Positions 1-14,140 of a stretch of DNA of 64,000 bases are shown in pieces. The stretch is from contig OZ035998.1 in NCBI GenBank assembly GCA_964035015.1, positions 28,379,529 through 28,443,528 of the forward strand, written 5' to 3'. A model generated the notes under the pieces. That model did no database searches, was not told where the DNA came from, and saw only the letters and a list, made by a program, of their open reading frames with translations. A program made the position numbers and the translations under genes. This DNA comes from Corallium rubrum (lineage: Eukaryota > Cnidaria > Anthozoa > Scleralcyonacea > Coralliidae). Numbering within the stretch: the stretch's first letter is position 1; each line of letters begins with the position of its first letter.

Positions 1-3071
<3,071 letters not shown>

Positions 3072-3172
3072 GTAGATCTCTAGATCTCTAGATCTCTAGA
3101 TCTCTAGATCTCTAGATCTCTAGATCTCTAGATCTCTAGATCTCTAGATCTCTAGATCTCTAGATCTCAATC
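3072..3172. repeat. 8-bp tandem array TAGATCTC
   Basis: Almost pure TAGATCTC units, about 12 copies. Each is near-palindromic (AGATCT, TCTAGA), so either strand can fold into short hairpins. It joins the 10-bp satellite to the CATCCCTC block. Confidence 0.95.
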
Positions 3173-3431
3173 TCTCTATCTCTCCATCCCTCCATCCCTT
3201 CATCCCTCCATCCCTCCATCCCTCCATTCCTCCATCCCTCCATCCCTCCATCCCTCCATCCCTCCATCCCTCCATCTCTCCATCTCTCCATCTCTCCATC
3301 TCTCCATCTCTCTATCTCTCCATCTCTCCATCTCTCCATCTCTCCATCTCTCCATCTCTCCATCTCTCCATCTCTCCATCTCTCCATCTCTCCATCTCTA
3401 TCTCTCTCTCTCTATCTCTCTCTCTCTCCCT
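3173..3431. repeat. 8-bp pyrimidine arrays (CATCCCTC, CATCTCTC)
   Basis: Tandem CATCCCTC changes to CATCTCTC and then CT-rich sequence, stopping at the exact point where duplicon A begins. Confidence 0.9.
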
Positions 3432-4350
3432 CCATGAAGTTAGTTATAATACCTAGCTAACAGTTTTTATATTATTTCGATCGATTTCTCAACAAGACTC
3501 ATTGTTTCGATTTTGCATTTTATCTTCAAACGTGGTTATACTAGCCGTTCCTGAAAGACCGAGACCCCAGTAAATGGACAAGTTCACCTGAAGGAAAGGA
3601 GACTTCTACTCAGCCCATTCTTCCCATGTTGAAAAATGTGGGAAGTGAGGGCAGGAGCGTGGCGAGGTAATCACGATTGGGGGAGTGTGTCATATGATAA
3701 TAACCAACTTTTTGCAATGATAAACGAAAATTTTCATATCAGACACACGTGTAAAAATGTCGAGAATAGGCGAATTTCAGCGTATTGCGCTTGCATCAGT
3801 TTGCCAAGGAATTGGCGGGTTCTTGGCGGGCTACCTACATAGTAAGCAATGACAAACAGACATGCTAGCGAGCCAACAACAGCAGAATAACGTAACAGTG
3901 TTAAACATTCGGAAACTGTATCTATACTTTATTTATTTTTAACAGTTTGTTTACTTTGAGGGGAGTTGGCCAGCTTTTTTGAAAAATGATGCGCGCACAA
4001 TACCCTGAAACTCGCCTATTGATCGAAAAACTTGTAATGCATAAACGGGTATTTAAGAGCTGGGCAAAACAAGACAAGACAGAAACATTTTATTTTTATG
4101 GAAACAATCAAAAGTCACTGAAACTCTGAAAGTGTTCTGAATGTTAATCTGAAAGTAACTTGAATAAAGTGGAAAACATGTTTAACAATTACGGTGGTAA
4201 ACTAGTTATCTAGGCAATGCTAATTCTTCGACATGTAAAGTTTGCCCAGCAGCATATCTCCTAATTTAGAATTACTTGAAATAATGTTATACTTCTGTTA
4301 GTTAATCAGGGAGTAATTTTTCCTTTTATTCAATTTCTAGTTTCGTAGCA

Positions 4351-5210
4351 ATGGAAGTACACAAGCTATGTTTTGCCATTGTTTCCCTATTACTCCAACC
4401 AGTTTGTGCCACGACGGCAGAAGAACCGGACTTCACGGCTGCTCGTAACAAGATCAATGCAGCGAAACCCAACATTGTCTACAAGACGTTTTGTAGTGCG
4501 ACAAAATCGGGAGGCGACAAGATTGCTTGTCGTCTCAAAGATGTTCCATCAGTTGGATACCTGGTGTGCAAGACAGAAAAAGTAGAAGGAGAACCGTGTG
4601 AAGACATTATAGGCGAAGAGTTGAATAATATCAAGACACTCGGTAATGATGAAGTCAAGACAGTGACCGTCTCACCGCCCGCCATCAACGGTGTAATGTG
4701 TGGAAATGAGTCTAGCCCAAATTGCACTGGATTCTTGGAAGAATGGATCGACGAGAAGGACGGAGATTTCCAGCATGTTCGCGACCATATCTCGGATGGC
4801 ACAGTGGACAATCTCATCAAAACAGTGGAAAACATAACCACTAAAGAAGGGCTCAAAACAACTGCTACTGATCTTAAGAAGATCGTGGAATATATGACAA
4901 AGGGCCAGGAAAAATACCGACAAATATGCGATCTTCAGGGTTTCTTTCTGAAGAAAGGAGGGTTTCTTCTCAACGACGTCCCGGCCCTCGAAGACAATCT
5001 AATCTTAAATGGTACCTGTTTTACAGGGGAGCCTCTGCAACTGAAGTACTTGATGCCCTTAATAAGATGATTACAGCGTTTGACGTCGACGGTGCCACTA
5101 ATACGCCTTCCAATTCGTATTCTGCACAGAAGCTGCACCTTTCATTTTATTTCGTCGTAATATAGCTAGTTTTCGTCTTTTATTTAAAGGGTGAATATGA
5201 GTTGGTTTAA
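4351..5210 (+). pseudogene. Secreted/membrane protein of unknown family, copy A, broken near the C-terminus
   Basis: The open frame starts at 4351 with a hydrophobic N-terminus (MEVHKLCFAIVSLLLQPVCA) that looks like a signal peptide cut near residue 20. The body has spaced cysteines, N-glycosylation sequons (NES, NCT, NIT, NGT) and a Thr/Lys-rich region around residues 155-190. Compared with copy B, one base is missing near 5035, so the frame ends early in a short tail, and the original frame then meets TAG at 5163-5165. Copy B shows that the ancestral C-terminus ran on into a hydrophobic stretch, consistent with one membrane pass or a GPI signal. I do not recognise the family; the mid-region resembles stalk segments of adhesion-type receptors only weakly. 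No intron is evident. The two copies are broken at different places. Confidence 0.7.
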
Positions 5211-7403
5211 GAATTTTAATAGATCCAAAGAAATGAGTAGTTTTGACGTTAAATAAGCTTTCAGAAAAAATTACATTGCTGCACAATGTTGATTTCTACT
5301 TTTTTTTATGTGTATGGGAAAGTATATTCCTAGTTCTATATACCTGAAACACTGATTGACCGTTCTCTTTTTGTTTACTATACGACTTTATTATACCGTC
5401 ACAAATAATAATCGTTCAATCAAACGTCTACATTAGCGTCACGCGCCAGTTCAATTATCATTAAAGTTGATTAAACACATGCCAGCCACTGATCTCCATA
5501 ACCTGAGTGTCAGCATTATTCTGTTTCGCTATAAGGAGCGAGATGGGGCTAGGCAGGCAGGAGGGCGAAAAGACGAGAAAAATATAAACCGGTAAACCAG
5601 TCATGATATAAGGGTAGACAATACCTACAGTGGTTTTCAAAGAACGAGGCAACACAATAGAATATACAACAGAAACAGTAAAACGGAATATCATAGACAA
5701 TAAACTCTAAAAATAGTAAATGCCCCTAAAACGTGACTCATATGTAAGAAAAATAAGGCCGGATGATACAATTCGTAGGTGTTTTATTTTGAAAGACTCG
5801 CTTCAGAGCGTTACCGATCAGCGTGCCTCCAGTTCTGGTTAACGTAATTCGCATAACTCACAATCATAAACAAACAAGAAATATGGCGTGAATACACCTA
5901 AATATAGCACTTCGAAGAAAAGCCACAACAACGTAAGCTTGCCAAGAATCAGAAACTTATTTGATCTGGTAGATACAAAGAAGTCTCATATTCGTAAATT
6001 ACTTCGTTTTATTTTGGTAATTTGCCGATACCGTAATGTTAAAGCTGAGCTTTTGTACTACAGTACAGTGTTGCTCGGATATCTTCAGACATTTAACTCA
6101 CCGGATCAACAGTGCTATCTTGATACACGGATGGCAACCGGCCTAGTCATCTTGATTAAGGTCTAAGCTACATTTCTGTGGTGGTTATACCTGTTTGTAA
6201 CAAAAAGTTGGCTGCTTGTAATGGCTGTTCTTCGAAGTGTTATATTTAGGTAAATTTGCGCCATGTTCTTGTTTGTTTATGTTTGTGAGTATTACTCACA
6301 AATTAGAATAATCAGAACTTCAGCCAATCCAAATAAAACACAAACTTATTAGGCAGCACTTTACAGATATCCCATTCATCACATTGTGCTTTTAAAAAGT
6401 TACAAATTTTAGAATATAAATCAATAATTATGACTGGTAATCCCCCTTATACCTTCAAAATATACACTATCCGATATGATTTATCATAGTTACCTTCTTG
6501 TAACAAAAAATGCCAGCAACAGTAATATTTTGAAGCCTTGGCTGGTCGTCTATTACTCCATGAGCTTCCTTATACGTCTCTTAATTTGTAGACGCTTGGG
6601 AGAAGTTGTTACATTAAACTCTTGTCATAACCAGTACGGAGTACATACAGCTAGCACATCCTCATTAAACAGGAGTACAGGCACTACACGTTCGCGCTGT
6701 TCTTTCTGTAGATTTTTTATTTTAAACTCCTCAGTCTAAACATCGTCTGTTGACATCATTGAATTGCGGCAGATGCATTGAAGGTTCAAGTCCGTATATT
6801 TTACCCTGGCTAAAGCAGGAGTGCCGGACGATTTTACTCGTCACAGGGAGAATATATCCAAAGAAGTCTGGAAAGGGTCAGCTTAATTAAGGACCGTTTA
6901 AATTAACCCAAGACCGTTGCATTGGAAATACCAGACGGGAAACATTCATGCATGGTTTAGGAAATAGTTCATGGTTGGCGTGCTCCACTGTGAGGAGTGA
7001 AATCGTCTGGTATTGGCTTAAACCAGAGTGAAATAAGCTATAAAAGACATCTGTATATGTACTGCGCCAATACAGTAATAATCTGATGGTGGAAATGGTT
7101 GCATAGGTATCTGGTGAAAAAGACAGACTTGTTAAAACAAGTGTAGCAGAATTTGAGCACAGTCGTTTTTTTATTATCTATTTTCAACACTTAGCCTTTC
7201 AATACAAGTCTTACTTTATAAGTAATGAGTATATTGGTAACCATTAAACAAAACTACACTGTAACATTCATTACCACAAGTTATACTTAGAGTGTTTTAT
7301 CCCACGTGTTCAAGGAAATGAAATAGCTCAGCCTCAGCTACAGACTGCATAAAACATGAACAGCACTTCAAGTTTTTAGTTAAACTCATCCAGTGTTTAG
7401 TTG
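5211..7403. other. Non-coding part of duplicon A
   Basis: No supported gene; open frames here are short and not kept between the two copies. At about 6785-6850 there is a segment resembling the internal part of the 101-bp MITE described at 15846 and 40577 (CGGACGATTTTACTCG). Confidence 0.5.
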
Positions 7404-7615
7404 CTAAAAAAATGGTAAAAGTCCAGCAGCAACACATGACGTCGTGCATTTTCCTTGTGCTGCATTGCATGCAAGAATTGCTGCAGAGACTCCAGTGCCT
7501 CCTGTCGATACTCCTGCAACTCCTCCCTCCAGCAGCGACACAAGCAACCCAAACTGCATTGCATCCAGTATAGAAAATCTCACAAGCAGCCGGACCAGCT
7601 TGGATTTGATTTGCC
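7404..7615 (-). pseudogene. Broken copy of the small cysteine-rich secreted peptide gene
   Basis: Minus-strand homologue of the intact gene at 59277-59540. Copy A keeps the cysteine-rich body and a stop codon (7404-7406). It has an extra C in the CTCCCTCC stretch near 7525 that shifts the frame, and it lacks the roughly 50 bp coding for the start and signal peptide. It is therefore non-functional. Confidence 0.75.
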
Positions 7616-8060
7616 GGATTTGATTTGCCGTAATTTAATATGACAGAGAAATTAAAAAATTCAAAAGCACAGAAAACAATTGCCCTGTGATAGGCCAGGG
7701 GCTGTGGTTAAAAACTAGCTGAGAAATACAATTGTTAGACACATTTCAAGATAAATTCGTAAAAATGGAATTAATTGCAATGCAGATCAACCAATTGCCC
7801 ATGGCATATAAATAACCAGTTTGCTTAAAAAGACAAACAGTGTTGTAAACAATGACGTCATCCAGAGTGGAAAAAAATATAAACTTGCGAATGATCCGCA
7901 AGTTAGAGATGAATATTAAACATAATTATATTGCTAGTGCTTTGTTCTGCAGAAACATGAACGCAGTAAATTAACAAAATTTACTTTAAAATTAACAGGC
8001 AGATCTGCCTGAAGATTCTTTTTTAGATGAAACAGCCTGTTGCAGGCTTTTGAGGTAAGC

Positions 8061-8180
<120 letters not shown>

Positions 8181-8292
8181 AATGCTATGTAATCGAGTGA
8201 AATGCCCAATATCATCTATAATATACCCAATTCTCTCCTGGCATTACCACCTTATTATATATACAAAACTCGCGATCAAGCTCTCGGCAACG

Positions 8293-8363
8293 GCCTCCGT
8301 GGCTCAGTGGTCAGAGCATTGCACTAGAATCGCAAGGTCGTGGGTTCAATTCCTGCCGGAGGG
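8293..8363 (+). repeat. tRNA-like head of a SINE
   Basis: A cloverleaf is readable: acceptor GCCTCCG against CGGAGGG, D-arm GGCTCAGTGGTCAGAGC with an A-box, anticodon-like loop CTAGAAT, and B-box GTGGGTTCAATTCC. The anticodon would read AGA (Ser), but the long variable arm of tRNA-Ser is missing and two stems have mismatches. A conserved non-tRNA body follows to 8458 (CTACACTCGAATTTTCCTTC). That body recurs reversed at 16790-16865, so this is a mobile tRNA-derived unit, not a working tRNA gene. Confidence 0.65.
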
Positions 8364-8455
8364 CCTGTGTAGTTGCATTTTTCGCAGCTGCTCCCGGTTT
8401 GGTCTTAAAATGTATATATTCTACACTCGAATTTTCCTTCACCCTAAATCCTTAG

Positions 8456-8459
<4 letters not shown>

Positions 8460-8503
<44 letters not shown>
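8460..8503. repeat. AT dinucleotide tract
   Basis: Pure (AT)n at the end of the SINE body, directly before the point where homology with copy B resumes. Confidence 0.95.
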
Positions 8504-8510
<7 letters not shown>

Positions 8511-8590
8511 CTTGCTTTGGTTTTGTTGCTTACTTGCTTTGGTTCCCTTTTCGCTGAAAAGGCCAGCGATACGAACACAACTGAGCGACT

Positions 8591-9850
8591 CGAGTTCAAG
8601 GTAAAAGTTACGTCAAATTCAAAATCACACTTAAATTAAACGAGAAACGGAATACAAAAGAAAAAATGAACTTCAGGATTACAAAAAATGACGGGAACTC
8701 GGAGGAGATCTAGCCAGTAGAAATATTTGCTGACCGGTGATTAAATGAAAAGGTGATTACTATTACTTATAAGGATATAAGTCGGGTACCTTTTGGTAAT
8801 GACGTAACTTCGGGAAGCAGTCGGAGACCAATCGGGAATGAATACCAGGGGGGTTGAGTAACAGCTAGGGTTTAGGGGGGAAAGTTAGGGTTAAGAGGGT
8901 CCAAGAGGGTCCTAAAGGAGTCTGAGAAATAATGACGTATGCATAATGAGATTAGAGTTAGGAGGTCCCACAGGGGCCTGAGAATGAATAAATAATAAGT
9001 TGAATATTTAATGAGGCGGCATCCCTTTGGCAGCTATATGGGGGGGGGGGGGTATCACTACTTGTACTTCTATTTAGTGCAAAAATTTCTAAAATTTGAA
9101 CCGTTTTATAGCCATTTTTACTTGTACTCTGTTTATATATTTACTAGTCGCATTTTAGCTTTTGTGTGGTTGAAACCTGACAGCAAACTTTGTTGTCGTA
9201 CGTTTTGATAGTTAAATGGCTCATGCTGCTGAACCAATCAACTACTATAGACTATTCTTCGGAAACAAACATTTTATTATTTAAATATTTGTAATAGTTT
9301 ATAGCTGGACTGGATTTCATCTTCAAAAGATAAAGCTTATAATTTTCTGCAAGCAAGTAATATAGCCAATCAATATTTGTAACTTGGAAAAAATATATAC
9401 GTGAGGCATCTTTTCATTATTCATTATTTTCTTCAGTCAATTCAGTAATGCTCTGATGAGGTCCAGCGTGTCCGATATGTATTAACTTCGGCAAACAAAC
9501 TGTCACCCTCGGTACCAGTACATAAAGTGTTTATTGTTATTTTAATAATAGAAATGTGAATTCTTTAAAGCATCTGTTGATATACTAAATATATAAACAA
9601 ATACAAGTTGTTATTGTCCCCAATTTCTAAACAGATGAGATACACTGGATTTTCAATTAAAATGTAAGAATTCAGATCACGTATTACCGATTTCCCCGAC
9701 TGTAAAGTTGGCCTGCACGGGGAATAAACCCCCCGCGCAATTTTTCGCAAATTTGGCGAAATCCGCGTATTTTGCCAAAAAATGACTGAAAACATGTCTT
9801 TTTCGCCATTTTTTGCCATTTTACGCAATTTTGTCCGGGATCTGTTTTTC
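8591..9850. other. Intergenic, G-runs and degenerate repeats
   Basis: No supported gene. Degenerate repeats with AGGGTTT/AGGGTTA and GAGGGTCC lie at about 8845-8960, with a 12-G run near 9040. Confidence 0.4.
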
Positions 9851-10075
9851 AGGGAGATCCCACATTAAGTGGTCACCCCATATTTTTATGGTTATAATTA
9901 TTCAATTCTGTGGAGATACCCACGTTAAGTCATGGTGAAGCCATATTTTCATATTTTATATTTACACTTTTTTAGTATTGGGGAGATCCCCACCCTAATT
10001 GTCCAAAAATTTTAGTTTTGGGGAGATACCCACTCTTTGTGGTGACCCCATATAGTTTCCTTTTCATCTTATTTT
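9850..10075. repeat. Degenerate tandem repeat of about 60 bp
   Basis: Four diverged units share GGGAGATMCCCACNNTAAGT, then GGTGACCCCATA and a T-rich spacer. G-rich tracts follow at 10140-10165 and 10230-10246. Confidence 0.6.
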
Positions 10076-10295
10076 TTTATTTTATTTCTAAGAGATATGT
10101 CCACAAACGTTGTGATAACCAGTCGCATAGCCAATGGGAGGGGGTGGGTGGGGGGTGAGGGGGTCACGCCCCAATGGTCTCCAAGATCGTTCTCGTGAAA
10201 AGTTTAAATCCACGGAGAAACTTGTTGTAATGGGGGGGGGGGGGGGTACAGTTGCTTTAAGGCCAAGTCAGCCAAGTCAGTAGACTAGTAATGTG

Positions 10296-10296
<1 letters not shown>

Positions 10297-10340
<44 letters not shown>
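10297..10340. repeat. AT dinucleotide tract (left edge of retrozyme)
   Basis: (AT)n directly abutting the first retrozyme unit. Confidence 0.9.
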
Positions 10341-10341
<1 letters not shown>

Positions 10342-10482
10342 CAGGATGAGCCATGAGCCATTGCTGCTTACGCATTGTGCACACGCTCACTGCTTGCAGT
10401 TTGAGCGCTCTGGCATGGTTTTGATGTCCCACAATTTGTGAGGCACCAAAGGTGAATGTAAATAGCAGTTACGCTCATCAGC

Positions 10483-10528
10483 ACTACACTGATGAGGCCC
10501 GAAAGGCCGAAACGGTACCGTCTGTAGT
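10483..10528 (+). ncRNA. Type I hammerhead ribozyme, copy 1
   Basis: Core CTGATGA at 10489-10495; stem II GGCC/GGCC closed by CGAAA; GAAA at 10509-10512; minimal stem III CGGTACCG at 10513-10520; cleavage triplet GTC ending at 10522. Stem I is a perfect 6-bp pair of ACTACA (10483-10488) with TGTAGT (10523-10528). All invariant core bases are present. The very short stem III suggests activity mainly as a dimer, as in retroelement hammerheads. Confidence 0.92.
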
Positions 10529-10713
10529 TAGATATCGCTCTATGGCCTTTAGGTCATATTGAGCGCTCTACAGGATGAGCCATTGCTGCTTACGCATTGT
10601 GCGCACGCTCACTGCTTGCAGTTTGAGTGCTCTGGCATGGTTTTGATGGCCCACAATTTGTGAGGCACCAAAGGTGACTGTAAATAGCAGTTACCTTCAT
10701 CCTGCTCATCAGC

Positions 10714-10757
10714 ACTACACTGATGAGGCCCGAAAGGCCGAAACGGTACCGTCTGTA

Positions 10758-10759
<2 letters not shown>
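10714..10759 (+). ncRNA. Type I hammerhead ribozyme, copy 2
   Basis: Same core as copy 1: ACTACA 10714-10719, CTGATGA 10720-10726, GTC 10751-10753, TGTAGT 10754-10759. The second unit runs into (AT)n right after stem I, so peripheral stem I contacts are lost on the 3' side. Confidence 0.92.

Positions 10760-10821
<62 letters not shown>
10760..10821. repeat. AT dinucleotide tract (right edge of retrozyme)
   Basis: (AT)n starts directly after TGTAGT of the second ribozyme. Confidence 0.95.
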
Positions 10822-10824
<3 letters not shown>

Positions 10825-11040
10825 GCAGGCATGCATATGCTATAAATTACAATACTAAGGGTCTATACAAAATGCATCCAACTTGTTTTTACATTTACAA
10901 CTTGTTTATAAATAAATCTAAAGATATTCTGACATGTATCATTCTATGTTCTGGTTTTATAACAACAAAATTATGTAATTTATGGCTTTCAGATTACTCT
11001 TAAATACTTGTCTCAAAATGCAGGAAATAGTGTTTCAGAG

Positions 11041-11763
11041 TAGGCTGATGCGGTATTGAAAAAATACCGAATACCGATACTGGAAAAAAAATACCGATAA
11101 TACTGACATATCGATATTTCACCGCAACAGAAACTTATTAATGTGTATCGATCCTAATTTCGACCAAGCGAAAAAAATGTCGGGGGTTTTTCACAAAAAA
11201 ACTTCGCCGTTTTTCGTGGTAAATCTAGCGCGTGCATGTATCATCTTATTGACATTGGCAGTGGAAGAGACGGAGATACAGAGTGAAGAAGAAGCTTGTT
11301 GTTTCTTTTTGTCTCGGGAGCTGTACGAGTTAGTGATTTGCCTTAAGATGAGGCATGAGATTGGATTGTGTTGGTTTCCTTATATTCTTTACGGCTTTCC
11401 CGCAGATTTGACACGTAGGATCGTCTTTTCCCTTTCTGAAATAATAAGTAATCTTTTACCTTCAGACGCAAGAGACGTAAGAAACGAGATATTGACTGTT
11501 TCAATATAGCACTCGCATGCACTGCAATCTGTTGCATAGCTCTTTATATCTTATCGGATTTCTTGGCGCGTGGCTGCCAACAAATTTCGGAGACTGTGAC
11601 CGCACTTTAAACGCAACATAAACGTAATACCGTAGTACTGTTGCGATAATATCGAAAATTTCGGTATCATCGGTATATCGATATTTGAAAATTGAAATAT
11701 CGAGTAATCGGTGCTTCAAAAAACCGATAATAATCGATATATCGCTATTACCGTATCAGCCTA
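11041..11763. mobile_element. Non-autonomous hAT-type element, 723 bp
   Basis: Ends are TAGGCTGATGCGG and CCGTATCAGCCTA, flanked by a perfect 8-bp target duplication TTTCAGAG (11033-11040 and 11764-11771). Subterminal regions are rich in ATACCGATA / TATCGGTAT motifs in opposite orientation. An 8-bp duplication and TA-starting ends fit hAT. No transposase catalytic domain remains, but a BED zinc-finger relic is inside on the minus strand. Confidence 0.85.
11330..11440 (-). pseudogene. BED-type zinc-finger relic inside the hAT element
   Basis: Minus-strand frame reads DDPTCQICGKAV, then SNLMPHLKANH and a stop. The C-x2-C, aromatic-free linker, SNL..HL...H pattern is the BED finger found at the N-terminus of hAT transposases. 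Upstream in-frame sequence is TTTATTTCAG-like and could be an old splice acceptor. Only the DNA-binding finger is left. Confidence 0.7.
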
Positions 11764-12232
11764 TTTCAGAGTCCCCCTAGAAATGCAAAATTTTCTGGGA
11801 GGGGATACCCCCAGACCCTCCTAGGAGATCTAGGTTCTTGCCCCCCCCCCCCCCCAACCCAAGACCCTGACTATGTCACTAGTGATAAACTCAATTTATG
11901 ATAAAGAACTTGACTGGTTTACACCTTAACCCTGCAGAGTAGCAATATATACACCATGTCTTATCCATGATAATTTACCTGGTTTCTCATAAAAACTGTT
12001 TAATTTTAATTTTTATTTTTATCTGTGTTTAAATTTTATTTTTATTTGTTACCAACACAATTGAAGACTGCAGGTTAAATTCCAACAATTTTTGCCATTG
12101 ACTGGTATCTACACGCTGTATTCTGGCTGTTGTTTTGATTTCTGTATATATTCAACTGCTAAGGATAGAACATATTCTTTTGGATTGGGCATGTACTATA
12201 TAAAATAATCTATGTAAATCCTATAGAATATA

Positions 12233-12567
12233 TGTTTACAAGGAGGTATAGGGTTACCCACCAGGTCAAACAAAGTTAACCTGGGGTTACAAGCAAAATT
12301 TCACAGGTAGGATCACCCTGCTACCTGGGTTAACTTTATTAGACGTGGTCACCAATCACTAATAACAAGAAGCCTGGGGCTAGTAAAAAGTTGTCCTGGA
12401 CAGGCGAGTTATATCCTTACCAAACGCATTTACAAGTGCAAAACATAACCCTTAACCTTAGTGGCGTGATAGGGTTACCCTAGCATCCTTGTAAACACGA
12501 CAAAACAACAAGAAATGTACGAAAGCTAGGGTAACCCAAAGGGAAACCCTACCTCCTTGTAAACAGG
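12233..12567. mobile_element. MITE, about 335 bp
   Basis: Terminal inverted repeats TTTACAAGGAGGTATAGGGT and ACCCTACCTCCTTGTAAA bound the element; internal GGTTACCC/GGGTAACC pairs extend the arms. Confidence 0.75.
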
Positions 12568-12721
12568 CCCTAAGCTTGTTTGACCTGTCATGGCGCACGC
12601 TGATTGGTTGATTACGGCCTGCTGAGATTTGCGGGAAAATTTCCGAGTTGATTTAAATGAAAACAACAAAGATTCGGTATGTTTTTTGTTGGAAAGTTTG
12701 GACAATATTACGTCCCGAGAC

Positions 12722-12953
12722 ATTAAGCCCTAATCAAACGAGAACGCAAGTCATCGCAAGTTTACAGTCACGCTATCTCAACCAGCCGCTCTGAATAATT
12801 TCCCGAAAATATTATGTACCGTGACAAAGTTAAAACTTGTTGAAAACACTCATGAAACTTTTATTTTGTTAATTTTGGTGTTCGAACGACCGCCACAGAA
12901 ATTTGTGACTGCCAATTTGCGATAACTTGCGTTCTCGTTTGATTAGTGCTTTA
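12722..12953. mobile_element. MITE, about 230 bp
   Basis: About 35-bp inverted ends: CTAATCAAACGAGAACGCAA at the left, and its complement TTGCGTTCTCGTTTGATTAG at the right, with further pairing (CAGTCAC/GTGACTG) inside. Confidence 0.8.
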
Positions 12954-13012
12954 CTCTTGCTTTTTTCTAAAAGATGTTATCTTTAAGCGAGGAAAATAAA
13001 CGTTTAACGTGT

Positions 13013-13421
13013 ATATAACCTGAAATTTTTTATCATCTAAATACGTTCTACCTTTGGCAAATAGTTGAACAACGAAATATTTTTTAGATTGGAGCAACCT
13101 TTAAATTTGCTTCAATTTCAAAATGGTAATGAGATGATCATTGTCTATACAATATTTATTTGCAGGAGTGACATGACCCAATTCTTCCATTAATGGTGTG
13201 TTTGAACAACATGTTCTATATTGTATGAGTTTTTCCACAAAAATTCTCCGGTAGTTTATCTTGCCAAAAAGAGAAAGAAAGCGAAATGCCAACATAGACA
13301 TCATCTCATTACCATACTAGAAATGCGAATCGCCAAAAAACATTGAAGAATAGCTCCAATCAAAAAAATATTTCACTCTATGTAGAACGTATTCAGATGA
13401 TAAAAAATCTGGTTTATATGC
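13013..13421. mobile_element. TIR element, about 410 bp
   Basis: About 40-bp imperfect inverted ends containing TTTTTTATCATCTAAATACG and CGTATTCAGATGATAAAAAA, with an inner inverted pair GGTAATGAGATGAT/ATCATCTCATTACC. Confidence 0.75.
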
Positions 13422-13424
13422 AGG

Positions 13425-14039
13425 TAACAGGTGTAAACATGAAGCGAAGCGAACAAGCTCAAAAGTAACGTAAACGGCAACATTTTTAAGACGAACGCAG
13501 GGCTAAAAGCAACAAAGAAAATGAACCAAAAGCTATACAGTAACTGCCTTATTAACCTCGTTTTTTTCAGTTTTTTGCAAGAACTTACAATAACTATTTT
13601 TCGTCTTAATTTAAACAGACTTTGGACTATTTTTCCGCTAAAAAGAATCTCCTTCTGTAAAATGGATGATTGTATCTTGCTTCGTAGGCACACTGGATGC
13701 AAACGGCCAATACAAGGTACTCTTTACCATTTTAGTTGGAGTACATTTGTACTTTTAGTATACCGTGAAAGCTCTGTTAAACCTTTAGTTACTTAATGAT
13801 ATTTACACACGGTAGCACATCAATCTGTAATAAGGTTTGTTTTCACGAGGCCGTGGGTTAAAAATTATATTTTAAGAAATGGTTCATGGTTTGGCGTGCT
13901 CCATCGAGTTGTGGATGGACGCGGGAAGTTCTGAGTGCAGGTAGAAAGCGTAAGCACGCACGGTAGCGAACCGGAAACGCTGTTATATAGCGTGTCCGTT
14001 GTATTCATTCAATGGTTTTGATCAGCTGTACTGTTTGAG
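13425..14039. other. Intergenic
   Basis: No gene supported. Near 13875 a segment resembles duplicon sequence near 6970 and 58820 (GGTTTGGCGTGCTCCA), indicating a dispersed repeat. Confidence 0.4.
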
Positions 14040-14140
14040 GGGCCCAAACTTGCGTCGCATACCCAAGATGGGCGACGGACAATTGCCAGGTAGGTGGTGG
14101 TTTGCTTTGGCTGCTTGTGGGTGGACTTGATACATAACAT
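14040..14140 (-). pseudogene. LINE RT C-terminal relic
   Basis: The segment GACGGACAATTGCCAG with its flanks matches 31700-31770 inside the LINE at 30990-34721 (region of the GYASQVW/PQT motif), same strand. It is a short, decayed fragment. Confidence 0.6.

Larger units (their letters stand above)
10341..10760 (+). mobile_element. Tandem hammerhead-ribozyme retrozyme, unit 231 bp
   Basis: Two head-to-tail copies of one unit: a partial copy (about 10341-10522) and a full copy (10523-10753), about 95% alike by eye. Each ends in a complete type I hammerhead motif, and the two cleavage sites are 231 nt apart. A transcript could therefore release a 231-nt monomer able to circularise. No protein is encoded. 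This matches small non-autonomous animal retrozymes, known in invertebrates as tandem repeats with type I hammerheads. AT tracts flank both sides. Confidence 0.88.

Noticed and set aside
3636-3842. Short frame at the start of duplicon A (also 55506-55706 in B)
   Set aside because: The sequence between start and stop is changed by the G-tract expansion in copy B; no domain and no sign of codon conservation.
4479-4856. Antisense frame over the secreted-protein gene
   Set aside because: Shadow of the plus-strand coding sequence; no start or domain support.
8293-8363. Functional tRNA-Ser(AGA)
   Set aside because: No long variable arm, mismatched stems, and a conserved SINE body follows.
8860-8900. 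AGGGTTT/AGGGTTA blocks as interstitial telomere
   Set aside because: Only isolated, non-tandem hexamer-like words; no array.
9453-9480. CTGATGAGGTCC as a third hammerhead
   Set aside because: The expected stem II partner and GAAA box are missing (GTGTCCGATATG follows).
11141-11509. Plus-strand 122-codon frame in the hAT element
   Set aside because: It overlaps the minus-strand BED finger, which is the recognisable coding signal.
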